Part shown: one piece after another, positions 11,716-21,935 of the stretch | How the letters are laid out: each line of letters starts with the position of its first letter | How positions within the stretch are numbered: position 1 is the stretch's first letter | NCBI GenBank assembly: GCA_029204225.1 | Contig: CM055103.1 | Span: forward strand, 6,384,852-6,448,851 | DNA: 64,000 nt | Direction: 5' to 3' | DNA from: Diphasiastrum complanatum | Taxonomy: Eukaryota; Streptophyta; Lycopodiopsida; Lycopodiales; Lycopodiaceae | Made by a program: the position numbers and the translations under genes | The notes under the pieces: model-generated | Databases searched by the model: none | Told to the model about the DNA's origin: nothing | The model's input: only the letters and a program-made list of their open reading frames with translations

Positions 11716-13828
11716 CTACTTATGATGAACTTTGATGGCAGTTACGTCAAATCCAGGCATGTCAAAGGATGAAGCAAAATCTTCAACAGATGCTCTCAGG
11801 CTAGCTATGTCCTTATTGTTTTCAAGACCCTTGTTAAAATCCCTTAGCAGTTTCCCATGCTCCTTCTGAATCGCCAGTGTAATATCAATTGCTTGACCCA
11901 GAAAATCTGCAATCCTTTCAAAGTCTGCCTCCTTCAAACCTCTTGAGGTCATAGCAGGGGCTCCTGAATCACAGGGTTTAAACAATCAAAGCTTGACCTC
12001 TAAGGATGGCAGAGCTAACTCAAGAAACCAACTTATACGCCTTTTCTGCACACTAATGGAAGGCTATTTATTTACTCACCCACGCGGACTCCCCCTGGGG
12101 ATAGGGCACTGCTATCGCCAAAAACAGCATTCTTATTCAACGTAATATGCGCCAATTCGCACACTTTTTCCACCTTGTTACCTGAACAAAACAGAACATG
12201 ACAGAACAAAGACTGACCAATAAAACGGCTGCAAATAGTATCATCAGCGTTGGAGCAAGGAACATCCAAAAGACAAATTCCCCATTTCAACAGTAACTTC
12301 AACATCCACAAACGAAAAAAATGATAAACAAAGATGAAGACCGGTTCATTGCGTCCTGACATTCAAGTCCATTCGTTTTGATTTCTGAAAAGTCAACATT
12401 ATATTCTCTAACCTGTGAGTCCCAGTGGTCGCAAATCCCAGAGTACCAGATGGTTGTCCGTTCCATCTGTTACAAGTTTGTAACCTTTTTTCATTAAACG
12501 ATTTCCAAGAGCGACAGCATTGGCCCTGATTTGTTTGGCGTATGCCTTAAATCCGGGACTGCTGACTTGCTTCAAAGCAACAGCGAGGGCTGCAATCTGG
12601 TGATTGTGAGGACCACCTTGAAGAGACGGGAATACCGCAAAGTTGATTTTATCCTCGTAGTCATAGAACGTTCCTTCTGCCTGACCTTTTTTTGGGGGCT
12701 TCGGGCCCTTTCGGAAAAAGATCATGCCAGCTCGAGGACCTCTCAAGCTTTTGTGAGTAGTGGTGGTGACAACGTCGCAATATTCAAAAGGATTGGCAGC
12801 TTCCTGCATACATTCAATGAGAACGAGTCAGAAAGGCAGAACTCCCGTATTTGCATTTTGCTCGAGTGAAACTGTCGATAGACAAGTTCGCCAGATCATT
12901 ACCTCGTTAAAGCTAGATTTGAATTGTAAGCAGATTCATAAACAGAAACATAGGGTATTCACATGGATCCATATCGATTAAAACAAGATGGAACTTAAGA
13001 AAGTGTCAATATCATCGTATCAAACGCTCTGCCATTAGGTTGCTTTGATGAGCCTCAAAAGCTTTTATAATGAAATGTGAATTTATCACAACCAAATTAA
13101 GTGCAATCGGATAGATCAGAAGTATAACAAGAAACTTTCAAATCACTTGCCTGCGAAGCAACAAGACCACTAATATGTGCCATATCGCACATCAACAGAG
13201 CGCCACATTTGTCAGCGATGTTACGGAGCCTAGCGTAGTCCCAGTCTCGCGGATAGGCACTACCACCAGATATGAGCATACGTGGCCTAAAATCCAAAGC
13301 CTTCTCTTCAAGCTTATCGTAGTCAATGAAACCAGTCTTTGCATCTACCTTGTAAGGCAAACTCTCAAAGTAGATGGAAGTTGCTGAGATCTTTTTCCCC
13401 CCCGATGTGTAGTATCCATGGGTAAGGTGGCCTCCCGAGGGCAGATCCAACCCCATTATGCGGTCATGAGGCTGCAAAAGAGCAGTATAAACGGCAAAGT
13501 TTGCAGGACTGCCGGAATAAGGCTGCACATTCACTCCCCACTTCTCTGCATCAAGCCGAAAGGCTTGCAGAGCCCTAGATCTGCAAAGATTCTCAATCTG
13601 ATCAATAAACTCATTTCCACCGTAATACCGAGCACCGGGCATGCCCTCCGAATACTTGTTAGTGAGAGGGCTTCCCAGGGCTTCAATGACTGCCTGGGAG
13701 GTGAAATTTTCGGAGGCAATGAGCTCGATGCCTTTGTACTGCCTTACCTTCTCATTCTCGATCAGATAAAAGATTTCTTCGTCAGCATTTTCAAGGCAAG
13801 TATTACCCCATTCGCTCACTTTCTCCAT
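11716..13828 (-). CDS. Serine hydroxymethyltransferase, cytosolic (4 exons, 472 aa)
   Basis: A PLP enzyme that interconverts serine plus tetrahydrofolate and glycine plus 5,10-methylene-THF. Exons on the minus strand are 13151-13828, 12413-12803, 12080-12181 and 11716-11963; the joined frame is 1,419 nt. The start MEKVSEW at 13828 gives the usual length of plant cytosolic SHMT (about 470 aa) with no transit peptide. The frame is also open upstream to 14068, but that part is leader and promoter. Seen motifs: [63 protein letters not shown], the PLP-lysine block [14 protein letters not shown] (Lys244), [26 protein letters not shown] and GAPAMTSRG. Intron 1 begins GC (cag|gcaagt) and ends AG; introns 2 and 3 are GT-AG. 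No frame damage. By similarity it is closest to the cytosolic SHM4-type isoform rather than the mitochondrial or plastid forms. Confidence 0.96.
13149..13150 (-). other. Non-canonical GC splice donor of SHMT intron 1
   Basis: On the minus strand the exon ends ...gcttcgcag and the intron begins gcaagt. The acceptor is tatgcag|gaagct at 12804/12803. This joins GLVASQ to [10 protein letters not shown] exactly as in the family. Apart from C at position +2 the donor fits the plant consensus perfectly, which is typical of GC-AG introns. Confidence 0.85.
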
Positions 13829-13872
13829 CTTCACAGATCCGCCGCAGCAACAGAATGCTCGCACCAAAGAAA

Positions 13873-13896
13873 GATCGATCGATCGATCGATCGATC
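13873..13896 (-). repeat. (GATC)6 in the SHMT 5' leader
   Basis: Six perfect GATC units 45-68 bases upstream of the SHMT start codon. The run is self-complementary and could form a short hairpin in the mRNA leader. Confidence 0.85.
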
Positions 13897-14014
13897 CAAC
13901 AAGAGAAAAGAAAGCAAGAGCAAATAACGTAACAGGAAGGGTTGGTTTTGATAGGAAGAAAAAAGGAGAAGGGTAGGTGGTGGTAGGCGGGGTTGATAAC
14001 AAGTTTGTGTGGGC

Positions 14015-14025
14015 TATAATATATA
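14015..14025 (-). promoter_or_regulatory. Probable TATA box of SHMT
   Basis: The minus strand reads tatatattata about 190 bases upstream of the ATG. It is followed by a pyrimidine-rich leader (ccaccacctacccttctcc). Initiation about 30 bases downstream would leave a leader of roughly 150-160 bases, reasonable for this gene. Confidence 0.5.
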
Positions 14026-14028
14026 TTT

Positions 14029-15199
14029 TGGCATAGTGGGGCCAAACTCTATCAAGCTTTCCACTCACAAATTTTAGTATTTTTAAGTGAAATTTATATG
14101 TTTTTGCGGGTTAGTTAGTGGACATGACACATGACACCACTGGAGACTACTTGCTCTTGCAAGATCTTGCATATGTCATCGCAGTGTCGTTTTAGACAAG
14201 CCGACGATAAAACTTGTCAACGAGATCGAAGCTTCACACTACTCGAAGACTACAGAATATGTACCGATGCACAGTATCACACTATGGCTTTCTTACATCA
14301 CCGAGATCTGTAAGGTTCTGATCAAGCATATCAAAGAGCTTCAGATCTGATCAACATATCAAAGAGCTTCAGATCTGATCAACACATGATACCAATAAAC
14401 TTTATTCGTGTGCCCATACACATTTTAATGAAAAAAAATTAAAATATTAACTCAAAATGGAATAGTTTCTTATTTTCCTACTATCCTCCACAATAGAACA
14501 TATGAAAATAATAAAATTGTGAAAATGAATGGATTAAGCCCTATTTACATGAGATATGGAGGGTGGATTTCCTCTCCAAACCCTAACTTGATGTGAGAGT
14601 CACATCTATGTTGGGCACTTAGTGGGTTCCGCCATGAAATACCATATAGCTAAGCTAAATAAGTGTGAGGGCACTTGCTTCTTGCGTGTATAAGCCAAAC
14701 CTAGTGAGCACAAATAGTGAAGTAATATAACTTGTAATCTAGGAATAATTGACTTGAGCATTAGATTAGAATAAAATATCGGAGGCAGAAGGCCCTTCCC
14801 AATTAACTATCAAAATCAACTGCTTGATGTAAATCACTAATCAGAATAGTGTCACTGATAGGTAATGCATGAAGCTTTGAAGTAGCCGCTCATGCAAATT
14901 GAGCTTGTCGAAGAATTGAAAGCGCTTGCGAGCAAATGCAATAGAAATACATTGATGATAGAAAGATATAATGATGACTACCTTTAGCCTAGTGAAGATA
15001 ATAAAAAAAGCTTTGGATTTTTTTATCATTAAAAATAAAATATAATGTCCCTTTACCGCTATCATTGTTGCGACTAGGCAAAAAACATGAAACACACAAC
15101 ATTAGAAAACAAAAGAAGTTGAACAAACCTTTAAGATGCTAAAAATTCTACTTCAATACCACACATGCAATTGTTTTACTCCAAATTACAATATATTAA
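14029..15199. other. Upstream region of SHMT, nothing further recognised
   Basis: It contains a short direct repeat, gatcaagcatatcaaagagcttcagatct, at about 14320-14383 (two copies). No gene was recognised. Confidence 0.4.
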
Positions 15200-16330
15200 A
15201 AGATGATGTGGCTACAACAATTAGGTAGTAGGCAGAAACTGTAGCGCAGGCATCCCAAAGGGAGCCGGGAACCACGACTTAGCTTCCCAGCCTTCAACTC
15301 TTGCCGTCCAAACCCACTTGACATACAAGTAGCCAACTCGCCAACAACGATCAGATTTAACCAGCTGGAAGTTCAGAAACGAACATTGAGATCCAACCTG
15401 GCGCCATGCCAGATTGGGGGTCTCGATGTGGGTGACTTCCCTCCAAGCAAGCCGCCTGACATACATCAAACTTAACCAACTCGAAGCTTCGTTACAAACG
15501 AGTAACATCCATTCCAAGCAAGTGGTCTGACTTACATTAGACTTAACCAACTGAAAGCTTCGTCACGAGCGCTAGAAGCCAACCTGGCGCCACGCCAGAC
15601 TGGACAGCCATAAACAGGTAACTTCCACCCAAGCAAGCCATCCAACTCAGCCGACAGGTTAGAGCCCGTTCCTCAAGACCTTAACCCATTCACGTTCATG
15701 CAAGGAACACTCAGAACCACAAGCCGCAACAGATATGGAGACAACCAGTTCCTGGACCGAATGGTCCCGACAGCATACCGCTGGTGCCACGGACCGAATG
15801 GTCCCGACAACATACCGCTGGCGTCCCGGGATACGACCGTCAGCTATGTGCCAAATTAAAAAGTTTGAAGAGGCCTTACAACTGGCGCTTTTACTGAACA
15901 CTGAAACCCAGAAGGTAATCAAAGTCAATTTGAGAAAAATCCCATTTTATTGATAAATCTGAGAAGGTTACATTTCAAGTGTGTGACCGACCCTAGTCTC
16001 CGGGGCGCTGGCATGCCAAGGCGAGTGCCAGGACAACATTCCAGCAAGGGAGGCTGAGACTTGGTTGGAGCTCGCCTTGAGTCGCAACCCGCACTCCCCT
16101 ATAGTATTGGTGGGATTCGCCACCTCCCCTCATACCAAGTACTCTACCCAGGCTGGTAAAGCACGTTTTCTCTCTCTAGGATTTTCTCTCTCTAGAATCT
16201 ATTGATCCCCAGGCTTCCTTTAATCATGCCTAGATCGTGTGAGGTGATTGCACATCGATCTGAGCTCTCTGGACTTCGCTAGAACCGATCAAAGATTTTT
16301 AGATATAGGAACTTGGCGCCGGCTGGATTC
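15200..16330 (+). mobile_element. GC-rich, internally repeated LTR-like block
   Basis: The block stands out by its GC content. It contains a roughly 65-bp unit repeated imperfectly (caagcaagccgcctgacatac...cttaaccaactcgaagcttcgt and variants at about 15310-15660, with aacctggcgccatgccaga before it). It also has a 37-bp tandem (ggaccgaatggtcccgacagcataccgctgg) at about 15753-15830. Near its right end (16313-16325) stands ttggcgccggctgg, whose first bases match the TGGCGCC primer-binding site used by several gypsy lineages. A long gypsy LTR ending just before that is plausible, but no partner LTR, TSD or coding sequence was found. Confidence 0.35.
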
Positions 16331-16499
16331 TGGTCACAGTGACGCCAGGAGCAGTAGGGGTGCTGCTGGCACCAGAAGTAAAGCTTTACAACAGAAACAC
16401 TCATGTTGAGTCTCCATATTACACTCTAGAACATCTCACAACCATGTGCTAGAGGCACATGAATCGAGCAAGGAGCATTCTGTTAAATCACATTCACAA

Positions 16500-16790
16500 G
16501 CGGAAGAGGATCATAATAAAATCCAAATTCACTCAATTGTAAATGAGCCAAAGGATCTCTAAAATGGATGCCCAATGCCTCTTTATACATGAAGCCCATT
16601 CCTTAACTTAAAATAATTGTCACCTTCTCTAGTTGGCTTTTGTTAGGCCTTGTTAAGTCTACCTTAAGCCCTACTTGGTTGGTTATTCTTATTTGAAGGT
16701 AAAAAAGAGAACTACCTTCATTATTAGGACTAATAGTTCCTTTTGGACCCAACAAAGCTTACAATAAGTCTAATACATGACACAAGCTCA
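16500..16790. repeat. LTR-like remnant related to 61090-61370
   Basis: The text around 16535-16560 (ctcaattgtaaatgagccaaaggat), 16625-16680 (ttgttaagtctaccttaagccc) and 16725-16760 (aatagttccttttggaccc, aaagcttacaat) reappears in the same order and strand at 61116-61355, next to a gypsy gag. Both are probably pieces of one gypsy LTR family. Confidence 0.5.
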
Positions 16791-18696
16791 AGCCCAAGAA
16801 AGTAAATACCAAACTTGAACTTGAGCTATGTATTCAAGATTGAGTGTATTTTTGTGAGTATTGATCCATGCAAAAAACTTGTGTATTTTTGCATATATCA
16901 AGGACTGTGCAAAAATTCCATGTAAAAATGCAAGCTGACTACCAATTGTGCTCTATCTTGTAACTCGGACTTAGAAAGGATATACGTGGATGTATAACTA
17001 TTTGATTTACATAACCTTGAGAAATATTAAAGTGAAATCAATTTGATAAAGCTTTGTGCTCTCCGCGTAGCTTAGATGCTGTATATGTCATTTATTGTGT
17101 AACTTTAAATTCATGGAGATTGTTCTTGTCTCATGGATAGCTTGGACTACAACATGTGCATATGCTCAATGGTGTCATGTAAGATGGAGCAAGAGGGCTA
17201 AATTTGATATCATATTCTAGAATTGTGCTAATACTTGAAGCACAGTCAAAAGTGTGTTGATCACATGCCAATAAATTGAGCACAATATAGAAATGCAATG
17301 TGTTTACAAATCGCCATGTTAACGCAAGATGTTCATGAAAGTGTTAGTGTTTGATACACTATGTTACCTTACAATATACCAATGTAGTTGTGTAAAATTC
17401 TCATCCTACTTGTGAAAATTGTCAAATCTAACTAGTTTGGATCATGCCACATGGCCTCTTTTGTGGTTGACTATGTGTCCCACCTCTTTGTACATAGTTA
17501 GGTGCTAATTAAGAGGTGATTTGTATCCACTTACATGCTTAGTAGGTGGCTAAATTGGTAGGGTTTTGTCTATACCTAACTATAGATCTCAGATCCAGGC
17601 TGATCCAGCACCACTTTGATGAGGAAGTTTTTGCATATTCATTGATGAGGAGCAATTTTGGAGTATTGTTCTTCCTAGGCAGAGTTGGAGCATCTATGTT
17701 TGAGTGATTTTGATGATCAACATAGTTAAATGAATGCTAAATAAGTGATTTGATATCCTACGAACATTCCGGGTTGCTTTGAATGCTTTGTGCTTGTTGA
17801 TCATAGTGATTCTAGGAGCAATTGCCACATAATCAATCCAGATGCATTTGTAGCCAAAATCCAAGGCTACTTGATTTGGATATTGTGAAAATTCACACGT
17901 GTGAAAATGCCCTAATGTGTGAAATTGATCTCCTAAGCTTGGCTCACGCACTATAGATCTTCTAACGATTGAAATTCAAGATCAATGACAAAATCTAAGG
18001 CAAAGAGACCATTCTACATGCATTCATTCATTACCGAAGGTGCTGAAAACTAAGTCCCAACAAGTCCTCTCCTCGAGTAGAGAGAGAAAACCACCACTTT
18101 TGGTGAAGGGTAGAGAGAGAAATACACTCAAAATTAATGAATCTCCAAATTGACTCAAAAACTCACATTTGATTATAATAGAAAATCAATGTAGATATAG
18201 AACTCATGGAGATCCTATTGGATGAGTGACTTCACATCCTTTGATTTTGATTGGGCCCTTCTACCAATTTTCTCACTTATGATTGGAACCTTTGACTTTT
18301 GCCACCACATAGGGTGCATCACTAATCAAACCTAAACTTAACATGTGTAAGCAACCTAACTAGCTTGAGTTACATCACAATTGAATTTTGGCCTGATCAT
18401 GACAAAACATGTGTACTTGACCATTTGACCTCTAAAGCCAAAATTGGCCCTATCAAAGTTCTACACCAAGATGCTTGATACAAAATTTTTACGATACCCC
18501 TAAAGTCAACATGACTAAACTATTTTTACTTTTTTTACATGTGGGAACATGCTCCACACATGTGATATTTTCTCACAAACTAGAAACATAAAACTATCCA
18601 AGATAGATTTTGACAATTTTTCACATATACTTTGACAACTCCAATGCTTGATTGGACTTGTTGGAAGTCTAAAAAACTAGGACTAATTGTAAAGAA
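16791..18696. other. No gene; possible decayed copia LTR from about 17411
   Basis: At about 17411 the sequence tgtgaaaattgtcaaatctaac resembles the LTR starts at 21936 and 23067 (tgtgaagaattgcc...ggcaaatctagc) and at 48896. A cacacgtgtga palindrome lies near 17895, as in those LTRs. No right edge or internal domain was recognised, so this stays a suggestion. The remainder is featureless. Confidence 0.3.
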
Positions 18697-19464
18697 GCTC
18701 ACCACCAATGGACCCAGACATGCGATTGTCAAAGGACCAATGCGAGTCAGACAAAGCAGAAAAAGAAGCAAATGAAAAAGATCCTTATCAATCGATACTT
18801 GGATCTCTCATGTATGCAATGGTCCGCACAAGACCTGATATTTCTTTTGTAGTTAGTTCTAAGCCATTTCATGGCTAATCTTGGCATAATCCATTGGAAG
18901 GCTCTAATTCGAATCATGAAATATATTTGTGCTACAACGGACCTATGCATCTGTTGACAATGACAAACTCCACCAACTCTGGGGACATTCAGATGCAAGC
19001 TGGAGAGGAGATGTAGATGCTCGTAAATCCATATCTAGACTTACATTTTCCTTCAACAACGGTCCTATCTCTTGAAACGGTCATAAGCAAGCCTCTATTG
19101 CTCTGTCTTCAACAGAAGTAGAGTATATTGGTGCTTCGCAAGCTACTAAAGAAGCAATTGGCTAAGAAATTTATTGTCAGACATTAGACTAAATCAGTAC
19201 ACTTTGACAAATATATCATGTAATAATCATAGTGCCATTGCCTTATTGGCCAACCCTAGATTTCACTCCAGTACATTGAAATTTGATATCACTATGTCAG
19301 GGGAAAAATTCTTGGCAGAAAGATAAGCTTAAAGTATTGTCAAACGCAGGACATAACTGTGCATGTATTTACCAAGGCACTGAGTATCGATACACACAAA
19401 AAAATTTGTGCATCACTTCGTTTGAAGATCAAGGCATTTATGGATCCAGATTAAGGGGGGGGGG
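18697..19464 (+). pseudogene. Ty1/copia RT-RNase H 3' fragment
   Basis: The plus strand reads PMDPDMRLSKDQC, GSLMYAMVRTRPDISFVVSS and, after frameshifts, the RNase H blocks HSDASWRGD, AIALSSTEVEYI and HSSTLKFDI. Several frameshifts and stops interrupt it. It runs into a polypurine tract and an LTR start at 19453-19465, so it is the true 3' end of a copia element whose left part is missing. Confidence 0.75.
19453..19464 (+). other. Polypurine tract AAG10
   Basis: aa followed by ten G immediately before the LTR start tgttgg. This is the plus-strand primer site of the copia fragment; the run of G is unusually long and pure. Confidence 0.7.
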
Positions 19465-19728
19465 TGTTGGATATATTCCTCTGAATGATGATAATAAGTG
19501 ATTTAGTAAGACAGACATTGTAGATGCCTTCAAGCTATCGATTCTTGTTTTCTAGCTTAGAGTTAGAATAAGCTCATAGCTACTACAAAATTAAGATAGT
19601 TTTGAACACGCAGTGTCATCCATAGTTGTATTGTGCTCCAGCATCGACTGACTTTTCATACTCTTTCTGAATTGAAATCATCATCTTGTTGTGTTCAAAT
19701 TGTCGTCAATTGATCAGACCTTCTAACA
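19465..19728 (+). mobile_element. Probable copia 3' LTR, 264 bp
   Basis: It starts TGTTGGATAT directly after the polypurine tract and may end ...CTTCTAACA at 19728. Length and termini are typical of a short copia LTR. The left edge is well supported by the tract; the right edge is inferred from the CA end alone because no partner LTR is present. Confidence 0.5.
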
Positions 19729-20361
19729 ATAATTGGATTAACATTCATAGGACCTCCTTCTCCTTCAACCATAATTGCAAATTACTTCAATCAGACAATG
19801 AGATTGGATCTAGAATTTTCAATTGAATCCTATCTCAGATCAGATCTGTAAAAGTTCTATCACTTGACAATAATCAGATTTCTGATTTTTGGAAAAAGAT
19901 CTTTGATCAAGCGATCGACACTTCTAAAATCAGGCTTTTTCAGAATCAATATAAAAATGTAATAGAATGTCCCAAAAATTTGACCAATTTACATTGGGCA
20001 AGGGATTCAAAGTACATGCGACATCCCTTCCCTCCTTAGTTCTTTTCTAGAGAGCAAAAAACTATCAAGTCTGATGACAAATTTGTCTCCTTCTCCACCA
20101 AATCTGGTAGATGAATGATTTTTGTTATTTTCTCTGATTTTTCATATCCAAATGGATCTCTAGAATTGTGATATGTGTGGCTTCCTCTGCTCAATAATCA
20201 AATTAGACTTCAAACAAGAAAAACCACTCAAATCAAACAAAATAGCTCCCAATTTAACCCTAAAATGCAATTTAATACCTACTATGCCAAAACAAGATGC
20301 CTAAATGCAAGCTAACATCCATCAAACATGCTGAAAATTGAAAAATTAGCGTAGCTTCCTA
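19729..20361. other. Intergenic, nothing recognised
   Basis: AT-rich sequence between two LTR-like blocks. If the LTR at 20378 belongs to a minus-strand gypsy element, this would be its leader, but no gag was seen. Confidence 0.35.
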
Positions 20362-21105
20362 GAAACGGTGCCAAAATTGTAGTGGGCTATTTCCTATCCT
20401 AGCCTCAACCCTATATCCAAGCTCACAAGCATCAAGGAGATGAAATTAGTTGTCACGCGGGGGTTTATTCCCATGAGAGCGATAGCATATTCCATAATCC
20501 AGCATGTGCACATTAACACTAAGATCCATTAGCACTACATCCATTAACCCTTATCCACAATGATAGAAACTCGCTCTTCTCTCTCTCTCTCTCCCTTTCT
20601 CTCTCACAAAAAGCATAAGAATATTCGATCCCAATAAGCATCAAATCCAACAATTAGCAAACACAGAGAAAGCATGAGAGATGGAGGAAGGAAGATAGAG
20701 AGCAAGGACATTTCTGATCCATTCCATAAGAGGGCCAACCTGCCTGTATTGAAATGAAGAGAGAACATGTACAATGATTCGAAACTACCACTTATATAGT
20801 GGATTGGAGGATGTTGGCCTCAATTCCTATTGGCCAATTTCTACCTCCCTAACTATCCATTCAATAATTGGAGGGAACCAATTTGACATTAAATTTTGGT
20901 GGGAAAGCCTATTTTATTCACTAACTTGACTTTTAGGCCCTGCGACATCAAAAGTCCCCCAAAAAGGCCTAAAGTTCTTTTATTAACATCTACTTAATCA
21001 AATAACTATGTGATCATCGAGTTGGACTTACATACGCAAGGTGCCAAATCCTCTCACTTATTAACTAGGGTTAGGGTTGCCTTGGGATCCGCAAACTCTC
21101 CAACA
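20362..21105 (-). mobile_element. Gypsy-like LTR with PBS, minus strand
   Basis: The minus strand reads ...cccactaca, atttt, ggcaccgtttc: an LTR end CA, a 4-base gap and a primer-binding site close to the TGGCGCCGTT type (complement of 20362-20373). The LTR would span from 20378 to about 21105, where ctctccaaca offers a matching end. A good TATA box (ccactatataagtgg, about 20789-20803, minus strand) sits about 410 bases from the LTR 3' end, where an LTR promoter is expected. No second LTR or coding region was found, so it is an isolated end. Confidence 0.45.
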
Positions 21106-21734
21106 GATACAAATTGATTGGATTCGTGATCAATAACTTATCTACTACAAGAATGTTTTCGAATTTTCATTCCCTTACATCTTCTAACTAGACATCAACA
21201 TAATGTTTATAAGGTTCCAAAATATCCTATCAATCCTGATTCTAGAAACAAGACTTTTATCTACACATTTTGTAGATGCCTCCTAAAATCAATGTAATAG
21301 AAGTTGCTCAAAGATAACTTTTTATCCATCTACTTTTTCGCCTTTAATATGAAACTACATTAGTTTCCAATAGGTGTCATATCGTTCTAAATATGGCCTA
21401 GAAGAAGACTTAAAGAAGAACTTCAAAAATCTAGAAAGTCAAAAATTTGTGTTGCATCAACGTAAATTAATACAGTTAATGCCCCAAAACATTCACCTGA
21501 ATGACTTAACCAAGTATTTTTTATTGTTATCTTGAAGAGAATTGACCCGTAAAATCAGAAAAGAATGTAATGCTTTATTCAAGGAAGAGTTACCATATAT
21601 TAGAAAACCATTTTATTAACCATTCATGTGACATTGTCCAAGGTTGTTGAGTATTAACAATTACTATTCAAGGAATCACATGATATCGGGTTAATGTATA
21701 AGCTATATGCGAAGATGTAGACCTCAAGAAAAAT
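21106..21734. other. Decayed DNA left of the copia relic
   Basis: Nothing clearly recognised. Copia-like text may extend into the right part, since the integrase relic starts near 21735. Confidence 0.3.
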
Positions 21735-21935
21735 CAAGGCTCTATGTACTAATGGAAGGGGAAAATTCACATCGAATGAGTTCAAGGACTGCTGCAAGAC
21801 ACATGAGGAAGAATAGAATTATCATAAAGAGTGCTAAGTACATGTTGGCAATAATTCATTGCTAGCTTCTCACCTCAGCCCATGGTGTAGTTGAGAGGAA
21901 GAATAGAATTCTCATAGAGAGTGCTAAGTACATGT

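Noticed and set aside
13175-13927. Plus-strand frames of up to 169 codons opposite SHMT exon 1, and similar ones at 12531-12981
   Set aside because: They mirror the conserved SHMT exons on the other strand and show no family of their own.
13829-14068. 80-residue N-terminal extension of SHMT in the same frame
   Set aside because: It covers the probable TATA box and a pyrimidine-rich leader, includes the GATC repeat, and would make the protein much longer than cytosolic SHMT. It has some hydrophobic stretch but no convincing transit peptide, and the start at 13828 fits the family.
15200-15960. A gene in the GC-rich block (frames at 15221-15550 and 15659-15953)
   Set aside because: The frames lie across short tandem repeats, have no family signature, and the block ends like an LTR.
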